Shown here in pieces: positions 26,164 through 34,172 of a stretch of DNA of 64,000 nucleotides. A program made the translations under genes and the position numbers. Origin of the DNA: Anaerolineales bacterium HSG24 (GTDB lineage: Bacteria > Chloroflexota > Anaerolineae > 4572-78 > J111); assembly GCA_030377895.1 (NCBI GenBank), contig JAUCGB010000009.1:1-64000 (forward strand), given 5' to 3'. How positions within the stretch are numbered: the stretch's first letter is position 1; every line of letters starts with the position of its first letter. Under the pieces are notes generated by a model that saw only the letters and a list, made by a program, of their open reading frames with translations, made no database searches and was not told the DNA's origin.

Positions 26164-29100
26164 ACTCCTTCACAAATTCACAAATATCATCCACATCAAA
26201 TGTTTCTACAAATTGCTGAACATGGGCTACAAATGGTTTATATTTTTCATCCAGGCCCTTTATGCGTTCTAACTCTGTTTCTAGCCCCATGAAATTAAAC
26301 ATATCTGCCATTTCAAAAAGGGTCTCTAATTCGGCCAGGGGTGGGGGGATCATATCGGCTACTTCGGTTGATTCAATGGAATCAGTTTCCTCATAAATCA
26401 AAGTTAAGTCTAAATGGGTCTGTATTATGTTGAAAAGTTCGGCCAAACGGACTGGTTTTTGCAGATGATCATCAGCCCCTGCTTCCTCTTGCACTTCCTC
26501 TAAAGCGTGCAATGAACTAGCCGATACGATAATCACTTTGATATCGGGTAAATTCTTCTTAATTTGTTGGGTCGATTCAGTGCCATCCATGATCGGCATA
26601 ATCAAATCCATCAACACCAAATTGGGCTGAAATTCAACAGCTTTACTAAAACCTTCCTGACCATTCTTGGCGGTTATAACCGCAAACCCCAACGGCTCCA
26701 AGAGATCGACCAAAACCTCTTGATTGTTCAAGTTATCATCCACCACCAAAATTGTTTGTTTCTCACCGATAAAGCCGATAACATGTCGTTCTTCCACGCC
26801 TTGGATATCTTGCCATGCTTCCATCACCTCATCAAGATTCAAATCAAACCAAAAGGTACTGCCCTCACCAAGCTGACTTTTTACATACAGCTCGCCGCCC
26901 AATAGCCGCGTTAATTTGCGACTGATGGGTAAGCCAAGCCCCGTCCCTTCTGTGGTTAAGGCTTGTTTGCCTACCTGTTTGAAGGGGGAAAAGATGTCGG
27001 CTAATTTATCTGGCGGGATGCCGATACCAGTATCGGCAATTTGAAAGCGGATTTTTCTGGCAGTAGAGTTCGGAAGTTTAGAAACTTCCGAACTCTTTTC
27101 TGTCTCTGCACTCCCTGCTCGACGATACACCGAAAAGGTCACGCCACCATGCTCAGTAAATTTGATGGCATTATTGAGCAAGTTAATAATAATTTGGCTC
27201 AACCGTTTTTCATCACTATGAATGGCAACAGGCAAATTGGGGCCAGCTTCAAAATTAAGCAATAGTTTTTTCTTATCGGCTCGAACTCTAACCATTGCCA
27301 CAATATCTTCGACGAAGGGTATGAATCTAAAATTACTTTCAAAAATTTCCATACGTTCCGCTTCCATTTTGGAAAAGTCCAAAATATCATTGATAAGATT
27401 GAGTAGGTGATTGCCGCTTTGTTTAATGACACGCAGTTTATTTTTATGACTGTCATCAAGTGACTTATCCCGTTCCAAAATCTGAGCATAACCCAGAATA
27501 CCGTTGAGCGGGGTTCGCAATTCGTGGCTCATATTGGATAGAAATTCGCTCTTGGCCCGATTAGCGACTTCGGCTTTTTCTTTAGCTACCTCGGCCTCTT
27601 TTTCGGCTAAGATAGCTTCTTCGCTGGCTAATTCTGCCCTTTCTCGTGCGGTTTCGGCTGATTCTTTAGCAACAATTAGCTGTTCATTCGATTTTGCTAA
27701 CTCTTCTGTTCTTTCGACCACCTGAATCTCAAGTTGTCGCCTCTGATTCTCAATTGCTGTGATACGCCAACGATATCCGCCAAATACTAAACCTATCACC
27801 AAAAGGCCCATCAAACTCCGAAACCAGATTGTTTCCCACCAAGGAGGTATAACGATAATACCAATCGATGCTCCTTCCTCGTTCCATATTCCATCGTTAT
27901 TAGAAGCCTTGACTCTAAAGGTATATTCACCCGCATCTAAGTTGGTATAGGTGGCAAAGGTGTGATTACTACCTATGTATGTCCAATCTTGATCAAAACC
28001 TTCCATTATGTAGGCATATTGATTCTTTTCAGGGGCGCGGTAATTCAAGGCGGTAAACTTAAAGCTAAACACAGATTGATCATGGGACAAGGTGATTTGA
28101 TCAGCCAGATTAATATGCTGTTGCAAGGGGGAGTCCTCCCCAATAGCCACCGGATGATTGAAAAGCTGAAAGTCGGTCAAAACAACGATGGGGACATTCG
28201 GATTATCGGTCAACTGGTCGGGATAGAAGGCGTTAAAGCCATCCACCCCACCAAAAAATAGCTCCCCGCTACTACTTTTGTAGGCTGAATGTGTTAAAAA
28301 CGAGTTGCTCTGCAAACCATCACCCACATCATAGTTTCTGAATGTCTCCTGTTGGGAGTCAAACCTCGATAGTCCATTATTTGTACCAACCCACAGAATC
28401 CCTTGATTATCCTCCAAAATTCCATTCACCCCATTACCGGCTAAACCTTGTTTGTCATGGTAACTAGTAAATGTTTCGGTTGAGCTATCGAATTTGCTCA
28501 AACCGTGGTTTGTTCCAAACCAGATTATACTTCTACTATCTTCATAAATAGTAAAAATAGTTCCATTTCTCAGGCTGGCCGGATTGTGTTCATCAGATAC
28601 ATAATGGGTGAATATTTCGCTCTCTGGGTCAAACCGACTTAAGCCTGCTCCTTCAGTTCCAACCCACACATTGCCCGTAGAATCAATATAAACAGTTCGA
28701 ACCCACTGCGAAATGAGACTATCGGGATCACTATCATCATGAATGTAATGCTTAAAGGTTTCGCTCTGAGGGTCAAAGCGATCCAAGCCCCCACCCAACA
28801 TACCAATCCATAAAATCCCAGCCGAGTCTATATCAATATCCTCAATATCATTATTACCTAGGCTGTTTGGATTGTCTGGGTCGTATTGATAATGGGTAAA
28901 AGTTTCACTAACCAGATCAAACTTATTCAAGCCGTTTATTGTACCTAACCACAACGTTCCACTGTTATCCTGCTGAATAGCCATGATGTCATTGTCACTT
29001 AAACTGTTCGGATTATTTGCCTCTTTTTGATAGTGGACAAAGGTATCACTGGCTCTATCAAATTTATTAAGACCGCCTCCTTTTGTACCTACCCAAATTA

Positions 29101-30256
29101 TGCCCTCATTATCTTCATAGATAGCACTGACTACATTCTCGCTCAGGCTGTTGGGTTTATGGGGGTTGTGTCGATAAAGGGCGAACCGTTCATGCCCAGG
29201 GTCATATTTGTTCACTCCATTCTCTGTAACGGCCCACAACGTGCCTGTATCATCTTCAGCGACCTGCCACACTACGTTATTGCTCAGGCTATTCGGGTCT
29301 GTGGGGTCATTCATATAATGGGTAAACGTTTCACTAATCGGGTCAAATTTATTCAGACCACCATACGTGCAAGCCCATATTATCCCAGTATGGTCTTCGT
29401 AAACACACGTAACGGTAGGATCACTCAAACTGTTAGGATTTGCTTCATCATGCAGGTAACGAGTGAAGGTTTCACTGACCGAGTCAAATCTATTCAACCC
29501 ATCCTCTGTGCCAAGCCACACCATCCCGTTACTATCTCCATAAACGTACCAAATAGAATCGCTACTCAAGCTATTGGGATCATCTGGATCATGCCGATAA
29601 TGGGTAAAAGTTTCACTGATCGGGTCAAATTTGTTCAGGCCACCACCAAACGTACCAACCCACAGATTTCCAGCTTGGTCTTCGTAGGTCCGGGTAGAAC
29701 TGTTATGACTCAGGCTTTGCGGGTTGTCTGGGTCATGTTGATAACGGACAAACGTTTCGTTGATCGGGTCAAATTTATTCAATCCGCCTTCAGTAGCCAC
29801 CCACAATCCGCCTTTACTATCCTCAAAAATAGACCAAACTAGGTTATTACTCAGGCTGTTAGGGTTATCTTCATCATGCTGATAATGGGTAAATCTTTCA
29901 CTAGCCGGATCGAACTTATCCACGCCGCTCCCCCAAGTACCAAGCCACAATATGCCCTTACTATCTTCAAAAACGATCCAAGCAAAGTTATCGCTAAGAC
30001 TATCTGGGTTATCTGGATCATGGATATAAGTCGTAATCTCAGACCCATCATATTTATTCAAGCCATTTCTCGTCCCAAACCACATAAAGCCCTGACTGTC
30101 TTGTAAAACATTCATAGTAGAGTTACTTGACAGTCCATCTTCAATCGTTAGATGTTCAAATTTAACATCACCTGTCTGAGCCTGACCATATTGGGTTGCC
30201 CTTGACATAGCCATCAATACAAACATTACAACTAAAACGATTCTTAAAGTTCTCAT
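26144..30256 (-). CDS. Fourteen-blade propeller hybrid histidine kinase
   Basis: A sensor of about 1370 residues. A signal peptide or anchor ([18 protein letters not shown]) precedes 14 propeller repeats (about 25-670; each W-x-GT-x-x-GL then a DPDNPNSLS-like turn), i.e. two seven-bladed propellers. A Y_Y_Y-type domain (about 700-780), a transmembrane helix ([15 protein letters not shown]), a long coiled coil, HisKA ([20 protein letters not shown]), HATPase ([19 protein letters not shown]), receiver ([14 protein letters not shown]) and a helical tail follow. The layout resembles polysaccharide-sensing hybrid systems of Bacteroidetes but lacks the AraC output. ATG at 30256 has AAGGAAG; a TTG frame 7 codons upstream is rejected. 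Confidence 0.93.
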   Translation of the reverse strand: MRTLRIVLVVMFVLMAMSRATQYGQAQTGDVKFEHLTIEDGLSSNSTMNVLQDSQGFMWFGTRNGLNKYDGSEITTYIHDPDNPDSLSDNFAWIVFEDSKGILWLGTWGSGVDKFDPASERFTHYQHDEDNPNSLSNNLVWSIFEDSKGGLWVATEGGLNKFDPINETFVRYQHDPDNPQSLSHNSSTRTYEDQAGNLWVGTFGGGLNKFDPISETFTHYRHDPDDPNSLSSDSIWYVYGDSNGMVWLGTEDGLNRFDSVSETFTRYLHDEANPNSLSDPTVTCVYEDHTGIIWACTYGGLNKFDPISETFTHYMNDPTDPNSLSNNVVWQVAEDDTGTLWAVTENGVNKYDPGHERFALYRHNPHKPNSLSENVVSAIYEDNEGIIWVGTKGGGLNKFDRASDTFVHYQKEANNPNSLSDNDIMAIQQDNSGTLWLGTINGLNKFDLVSETFTHYQYDPDNPNSLGNNDIEDIDIDSAGILWIGMLGGGLDRFDPQSETFKHYIHDDSDPDSLISQWVRTVYIDSTGNVWVGTEGAGLSRFDPESEIFTHYVSDEHNPASLRNGTIFTIYEDSRSIIWFGTNHGLSKFDSSTETFTSYHDKQGLAGNGVNGILEDNQGILWVGTNNGLSRFDSQQETFRNYDVGDGLQSNSFLTHSAYKSSSGELFFGGVDGFNAFYPDQLTDNPNVPIVVLTDFQLFNHPVAIGEDSPLQQHINLADQITLSHDQSVFSFKFTALNYRAPEKNQYAYIMEGFDQDWTYIGSNHTFATYTNLDAGEYTFRVKASNNDGIWNEEGASIGIIVIPPWWETIWFRSLMGLLVIGLVFGGYRWRITAIENQRRQLEIQVVERTEELAKSNEQLIVAKESAETARERAELASEEAILAEKEAEVAKEKAEVANRAKSEFLSNMSHELRTPLNGILGYAQILERDKSLDDSHKNKLRVIKQSGNHLLNLINDILDFSKMEAERMEIFESNFRFIPFVEDIVAMVRVRADKKKLLLNFEAGPNLPVAIHSDEKRLSQIIINLLNNAIKFTEHGGVTFSVYRRAGSAETEKSSEVSKLPNSTARKIRFQIADTGIGIPPDKLADIFSPFKQVGKQALTTEGTGLGLPISRKLTRLLGGELYVKSQLGEGSTFWFDLNLDEVMEAWQDIQGVEERHVIGFIGEKQTILVVDDNLNNQEVLVDLLEPLGFAVITAKNGQEGFSKAVEFQPNLVLMDLIMPIMDGTESTQQIKKNLPDIKVIIVSASSLHALEEVQEEAGADDHLQKPVRLAELFNIIQTHLDLTLIYEETDSIESTEVADMIPPPLAELETLFEMADMFNFMGLETELERIKGLDEKYKPFVAHVQQFVETFDVDDICEFVKEYVMRET
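27065..27096. repeat. Palindrome inside HATPase coding region, second copy
   Basis: The same hairpin as at 19214, in frame and at the same place in the ATPase domain (between [10 protein letters not shown] and [10 protein letters not shown]). Confidence 0.75.
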
Positions 30257-30296
30257 TTTGTTTCTTCCTTTGGTCAAAGGTCAAAGACCATCTTAG

Positions 30297-30440
30297 TATC
30301 CGACAGCCTGAACTAATTAACACAGTTTCACAGAGGAACACAGAAAAAAAGCGAATTATTCTTTCCTCTGTGTTCCTCTGTGCGTCTCTGTGAAACTCTG
30401 TGTTCCTGTTTTAGCTTTTCCCAAACCAGTTTGTCGGGTA
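30297..30440. repeat. C-family repeat
   Basis: Bounded by TATCCGACAG and TTTGTCGGGTA, with CACAGAGG/CCTCTGTG arms. It lies upstream of the propeller kinase start. Confidence 0.65.
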
Positions 30441-30564
30441 GCAAGAAGACCATAACCGAATCGGGATTGCGTTTTTGATAGGGAGCGCAGGCTTCCAGTC
30501 TGCCGCAGACATCCTGTCTGCGCCTCGTCCCTGACACGTTAATTAATACTCGTTTCTTAATAAA

Positions 30565-30602
30565 AAATCGCCTCACATTCAAAACAAGGTGTGAGGCGAT
30601 TT
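30565..30602 (-). terminator. Rho-independent terminator-like hairpin
   Basis: AAATCGCCTCACA and TGTGAGGCGATTT form a 13-bp stem. On the minus strand it is followed by a T run. No gene upstream of it on that strand is recognised, so it may be a stray element. Confidence 0.45.
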
Positions 30603-30820
30603 GGTAGTCCTGCACAAGTAGCGATGGGGAAATCCGGAGTGCAAGGCTTGCCTTGCAGGCAAAGCAAGCTTTGCACTCCGGATCACATCTGCACCACTAC
30701 CGGAATTAGGAATGAGTCCTAAAAATAAGTTGCGCGTTTGGCAATCGTAGGGGCGAGGCAAGGCGGCGCGGTGCCGGTTTAAAATCAGAACTCCAATCCG
30801 CCTTGCCTCGCCCTGAATCT
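30603..30820. repeat. A element followed by K element
   Basis: 30603-30701 is an A-family copy (GGTAGTCCTGCACAAGTAG... ending CACCACTACC). 30708-30820 is a K-family copy (AGGAATGAGTCC, GCGAGGCAAGGCGG facing CCGCCTTGCCTCGCC). The second K copy is at 39678. Confidence 0.65.
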
Positions 30821-30939
30821 ACCTCATTCGTTTTATTCGTTTCAACCGACCCTACCGACCCTATTCGTTGCTCCCTAAATTTACTGTTCTATTCTCAACC
30901 TACAGATTTGACAATTCACAAACTTCGCTTATACTTAAC

Positions 30940-31209
30940 ACACTTAACAACTTTAACTTTTGGATGGAGTTACTCCCCACAATGAGGAGCAGACTCCAAA
31001 CTCCACGCGGTGGGAAGACCACCGAGAGGCGAGACGGATTATAACATTGTGTTTGGTTTTTGGCATGATGTCCATCTACCCTGTACGTCAAGCAAAACGG
31101 GTATCTCAGCTATACTCATCTGCAACGGCAGGGCGGTTCGACAAACAGCCAACCCTACTCAATGACGAACTCTACACCTCCCGGTGCATGCCACCGTGGA
31201 GGTTTTTTT
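30940..31209 (+). ncRNA. Possible structured RNA ending in a terminator
   Basis: About 250 bases without a convincing coding frame that end in a strong intrinsic terminator (31176-31209). Local pairings such as GGAGTTACTCC, GGTGGGAAGACCACC and TTGTGTTTGGTTTTTGGC are visible. It matches no RNA family recognisable by eye (6S, tmRNA, RNase P, SRP and T-box were considered). It could also be the 3' end of a short untranslated transcript. Left boundary is a guess. Confidence 0.25.
31174..31209 (+). terminator. Rho-independent terminator
   Basis: The stem ACCTCC-cGGTG / CCACCg-tGGAGGT is followed by seven T on the plus strand. No plus-strand protein gene precedes it, which is why an RNA gene is suspected upstream. 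Confidence 0.7.
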
Positions 31210-31408
31210 ATTACATTCAGGTACATATTCAGGCACATCAAGATGGAGGTTTATAAAATTATAAATGGTGAATGGTGAATTATAAATGGTAAATTGCGTT
31301 TTTCTGTCAAGGATTGGCATTGAAAACACGGCAGAGTTAATTATAGTCGTCTAAAATACTACTTGCGCTCATTTACCATTCACCCATGATCGTCAACTTA
31401 AGAAGTTC

Positions 31409-31562
31409 GTAGTAGGCACTTTAGCACTTTAGTGCCTCAGAGGGCGATAAATCGCCTACTACAGTCTTTCAGATAATGGTTTTCAATTCAAGACCAACCT
31501 TCCCGCAAGTTTAGAACTTGCGGGAAGGTAACGGCTGAAAATGTTTATCTGAACATCTATAC
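31409..31562 (+). mobile_element. Palindromic element with E element copy 2 (31463-31562)
   Basis: 31409-31462 is a small palindrome with GTAGTAGGC and GCCTACTAC ends. The 100-bp E element follows directly after TACTAC and ends CTATAC. It is nearly identical to copies at 11907 and 43479, with a two-base change in the hairpin loop (TTTAGAA). Confidence 0.7.
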
Positions 31563-31668
31563 AAACGTTAAGGCCAAAACCAAACAGCACATGGCAAAGC
31601 ACTCCGGCGATTCGCTCAATCTAAAATCGGCAATCGCCAATCAAAAATCAAAAGGAGGTGATTCCATA

Positions 31669-31962
31669 ATGGGCACCGAACCCGCCAGAGAGTTATTGAA
31701 AAAGTGGAAACTGCGTAACCTGACTGTCGAGATGGCCACGGGGCATACCCTGCAACATCTGGTGATGCTGTACGAGGCCGATAAACAGGCCAACATCCAA
31801 TGCTTGCAAATTATCAGTGCGTTGGGTGAGATTGAAACCAGCCTGCGTAGTTTACGGCATGATGTGGATGCGTTGATAGCTCACACGAGCATGCCACTGC
31901 CGCCACCGCCAAAACCAAAACCAAAACGGGGCAGGCCGAGAAAAAATGCAAGCAAGCTGTAA
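31669..31962 (+). CDS. Small helical protein with AT-hook-like tail
   Basis: 97 residues; ATG at 31669 sits 8 nt after AAAGGAGGTG, so an upstream extension is rejected. Residues 1-75 are largely helical (ELLKKWKLRNLTVEMATGH, ALGEIETSLRSLRHDVDALI) and probably form a coiled coil. The tail is Pro/Lys-rich and contains KRGRPRK, the core of an AT-hook minor-groove motif. The next gene (32040) is a clear paralogue without the tail. The function is unknown; a DNA-associated role is suggested only by the tail and by the tandem DNA array 570 bp downstream. Confidence 0.75.
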   Translation: MGTEPARELLKKWKLRNLTVEMATGHTLQHLVMLYEADKQANIQCLQIISALGEIETSLRSLRHDVDALIAHTSMPLPPPPKPKPKRGRPRKNASKL

Positions 31963-32039
31963 GGATTGCTCAGTTCTAAACCGTCACCAGCATTATTTCT
32001 CAAGTACAATGTCCAAAAATCTAACAGGAGGTAATTCTC

Positions 32040-32282
32040 ATGGATACAATTCCAGCCAAAAAGCTATTAGACGAGTGGGAACAAGAGCAATTGACCGTCG
32101 ATGTAGCAACAAGGCATACTTTGCAACATCTAGAGTCGTTGCACAAAACCGATAAGCAAGCTAACATCCAACGCCAGCAAATCATCACTGCGTTGGGTGA
32201 GATTCAAACCAGCTTGCGTAGTTTACGGCATGATGTGGATGCGTTGATAGCTCACACGAGCATGCCGCTTCGTGAGGCGTAA
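32040..32282 (+). CDS. Small helical protein, paralogue without AT-hook tail
   Basis: 80 residues, preceded by ACAGGAGGTAATTCTC. It aligns along its length with the gene at 31669: KKLLDEWEQEQLTVDVATRH, HTLQHLESLHKTDKQANIQ and a shared stretch ending SLRSLRHDVDALIAHTSMPL. It ends where the first protein begins its Pro/Lys tail. The pair, 77 nt apart, looks like a tandem duplication in one operon. A heterodimer with the AT-hook protein is possible. No known family recognised. Confidence 0.75.
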   Translation: MDTIPAKKLLDEWEQEQLTVDVATRHTLQHLESLHKTDKQANIQRQQIITALGEIQTSLRSLRHDVDALIAHTSMPLREA

Positions 32283-32379
32283 GGGCAACCCATTACGGGT
32301 CGCCCTCACAATCTAAAATCGGAAGTCGTCAATACCCAAAGGTACGATATCTAAAATCAAGTAGTCGACTCCAAGCAAT

Positions 32380-32414
32380 AAGGCGCAGGGGAAAAACCTG
32401 CGTCTTATTCTTTT
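32380..32414 (+). terminator. Rho-independent terminator
   Basis: The stem AAGGCGCAGG / CCTGCGTCTT (one G-T pair) with loop GGAAAAA is followed by ATTCTTTT. It lies about 100 nt after the small paralogue pair and fits their transcript end. Confidence 0.6.
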
Positions 32415-32530
32415 GTCATGATACGGTTTGGTGAGGATTTAGTCAAATTCTGACTCATTAGGAGTTCCCGCGCAAAATTCTGGTGATACTCTCGCAAAGG
32501 AGCGAAGTCGCAAAGAACAACATAAAAACT

Positions 32531-33314
32531 GGCTATCAGCGCAAACCGAGACATGTAGCACATGCTTCAGCCTGTGCCGCACACAGTCTAAAGACTGTAC
32601 TACGATATTATCTGTCACGACATGTAGCACATGCTTCAGCCTGTGCCGCACACAGTCTAAAGACTGTACTACGATATTATCTGTCGCGACATGTAGCACA
32701 TGCTTCAGCCTGTGCCACACACAGTCTAAAGACTGTACTACGATATTATCTGTCACGACATGTAGCACATGCTTCAGCCTGTGCCGCACAGTCTAAAGAC
32801 TGTACTACGATATTATCTGTCGAGACATGTAGCACATGCTTCAGCCTGTGCCGCACAGTCTAAAGACTGTACTACGATATTATCTGTCGCGACATGTAGC
32901 ACATGCTTCAGCCTGTGCCACACACAGTCTAAAGACTGTACTACGATATTATCTGTCACGACATGTAGCACATGCTTCAGCCTGTGCCGCACAGTCTAAA
33001 GACTGTACTACGATATTATCTGTCGAGACATGTAGCACATGCTTCAGCCTGTGCCGCACAGTCTAAAGACTGTACTACGATATTATCTGTCGCGACATGT
33101 AGCACATGCTTCAGCCTGTGCCGCACACAGTCTAAAGACTGTACTACGATATTATCTGTCGAGACATGTAGCACATGCTTCAGCCTGTGCCGCACAGTCT
33201 AAAGACTGTACTACGATATTATCTGTCGAGACATGTAGCACATGCTTCAGCCTGTGCCGCACAGTCTAAAGACTGTACTACGATATTATCCTGTCGCACG
33301 TTAAGTTGATAGCC
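32531..33314 (+). repeat. Tandem array of 11 B-element units (67/69 bp)
   Basis: The B element is amplified internally. Eleven copies of the unit starting ACATGTAGCACATGCTTCAG lie at 32551, 32620, 32689, 32758, 32825, 32892, 32961, 33028, 33095, 33164 and 33231. Periods are 69 or 67 bp according to whether CACACAG or CACAG is present. The array is framed by single B ends (GGCTATCAGC at 32531; TTGATAGCC ending 33314). There are no spacers, so it is not CRISPR. Confidence 0.9.
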
Positions 33315-33353
33315 TATGATCCTTTCTTAACTTCGATTATGAAAATTTACACT

Positions 33354-33653
33354 TCAAGCCACTTGAGCAATATTCACAACATCCGCCATCGCTGATGCTA
33401 TAACCTCATCTTTTACCCCATATCTTTTCAGGCTCTCCACCAACAACATGACTTCGGGATTTTCCTCCAATTGCGCCAAATCAGCGCGCAACCCTTGCCC
33501 AATATAAGCCCGAATTAAAGGCTGATAGCCGGAAAAGCCGAGTTTGGGAGCCACATACTTCAAATCTTTTACCACATCTTCGGGTATCCGCAGGCTTATC
33601 ATGGTCATGGGACGCTCTTTTCGTAACCGTTCTCTCAACTCACTGTTCTTCAT
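33354..33653 (-). CDS. Ribbon-helix-helix DNA-binding protein
   Basis: 99 residues. MTMISLRIPEDVVKDLKYVA (about 16-35) gives the beta-strand plus first helix of a CopG/Arc-type fold, and the next helix follows after GFSGYQPLIRAYIGQGLR. Such proteins bind DNA as dimers, often as antitoxins or plasmid-type repressors. A further helical C-terminal part (EVMLLVESLKRYGVKDEV) may mediate oligomerisation or bind a partner. No toxin gene is adjacent. ATG at 33653 has AGAGAGGAT. It is transcribed toward the B array. Confidence 0.75.
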   Translation of the reverse strand: MKNSELRERLRKERPMTMISLRIPEDVVKDLKYVAPKLGFSGYQPLIRAYIGQGLRADLAQLEENPEVMLLVESLKRYGVKDEVIASAMADVVNIAQVA

Positions 33654-33702
33654 ATTGTATCCTCTCTATTTTTGTTGCTAATCTGGCAGAGATAATTCGG
33701 CT

Positions 33703-33875
33703 GATGCTAACTTTTTCTTTTGTTAGCCGGAATCAACACTACAACGGATACTTAACTACGGAACGGATGGTTTTCATCCATATAATCACTGTAAATAATA
33801 AAATTTCTCGTTATTGGCGAAATATATCCGTTAAGTTTTGAAGTATCCGCTGTAGTGTTCCCGCCAAAGATTCCG
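33703..33875. mobile_element. I element, copy 1
   Basis: About 170 bp with inverted ends (AACACTACAACGGATACTT facing AAGTATCCGCTGTAGTGTT) inside GATGCTAACTTTTTC and CCGCCAAAGATTCCG flanks. Copy 2 at 46940-47116 is about 90% identical by eye. There is no coding content. A palindrome (TTCCGGCAGG/CCCTGCCGG) follows to 33899. Confidence 0.7.
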
Positions 33876-34107
33876 GCAGGAACTTATCACCCTGCCGGAG
33901 CAATCGTTTGACTCAATTCGGTTGGTTATGTCGGTTGTAGGGCTGATGTTGGGGGGCTGTTGCTCTGGAGGCGGACATAAAGCAACTCTCCGGCGAGGAC
34001 GATTAATTAATTCTGCATGCTCTGGAGCGCGCAACTTATTTAGAACCCATTCCCAACCAACGTAAGGGCAGAGAACGCAGATAGATATCTGCATCATGGA
34101 ACTCAAA

Positions 34108-34140
34108 ACGGCCTCCCAATTATTCATCGGGAGGCCATTT
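34108..34140. terminator. Terminator-like hairpin
   Basis: GGCCTCCC and GGGAGGCC flank a 10-nt loop, with T runs on both strands (ATTTTT plus; GTTTTG minus). It lies just past the end of the ATPase-nuclease gene and is likely its terminator on the minus strand. Confidence 0.6.
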
Positions 34141-34172
34141 TTAATTCTTAATTCTTAACTGATAATTTATCA

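Noticed and set aside
30328-30615. 95-codon minus-strand frame
   Set aside because: It runs through a C element and a terminator hairpin; composition is not protein-like.
32439-33269. Open frames across the B array, both strands
   Set aside because: They translate the tandem repeat (HVLHV..., AHASAC...), arise from the period length, and have no ribosome sites.
32551-33296. CRISPR array
   Set aside because: The 67/69-bp units are contiguous and nearly identical along their whole length; there are no unique spacers and no cas genes.
33831-34127. 98-codon minus-strand frame
   Set aside because: It covers an I element end and two palindromes; no family resemblance.
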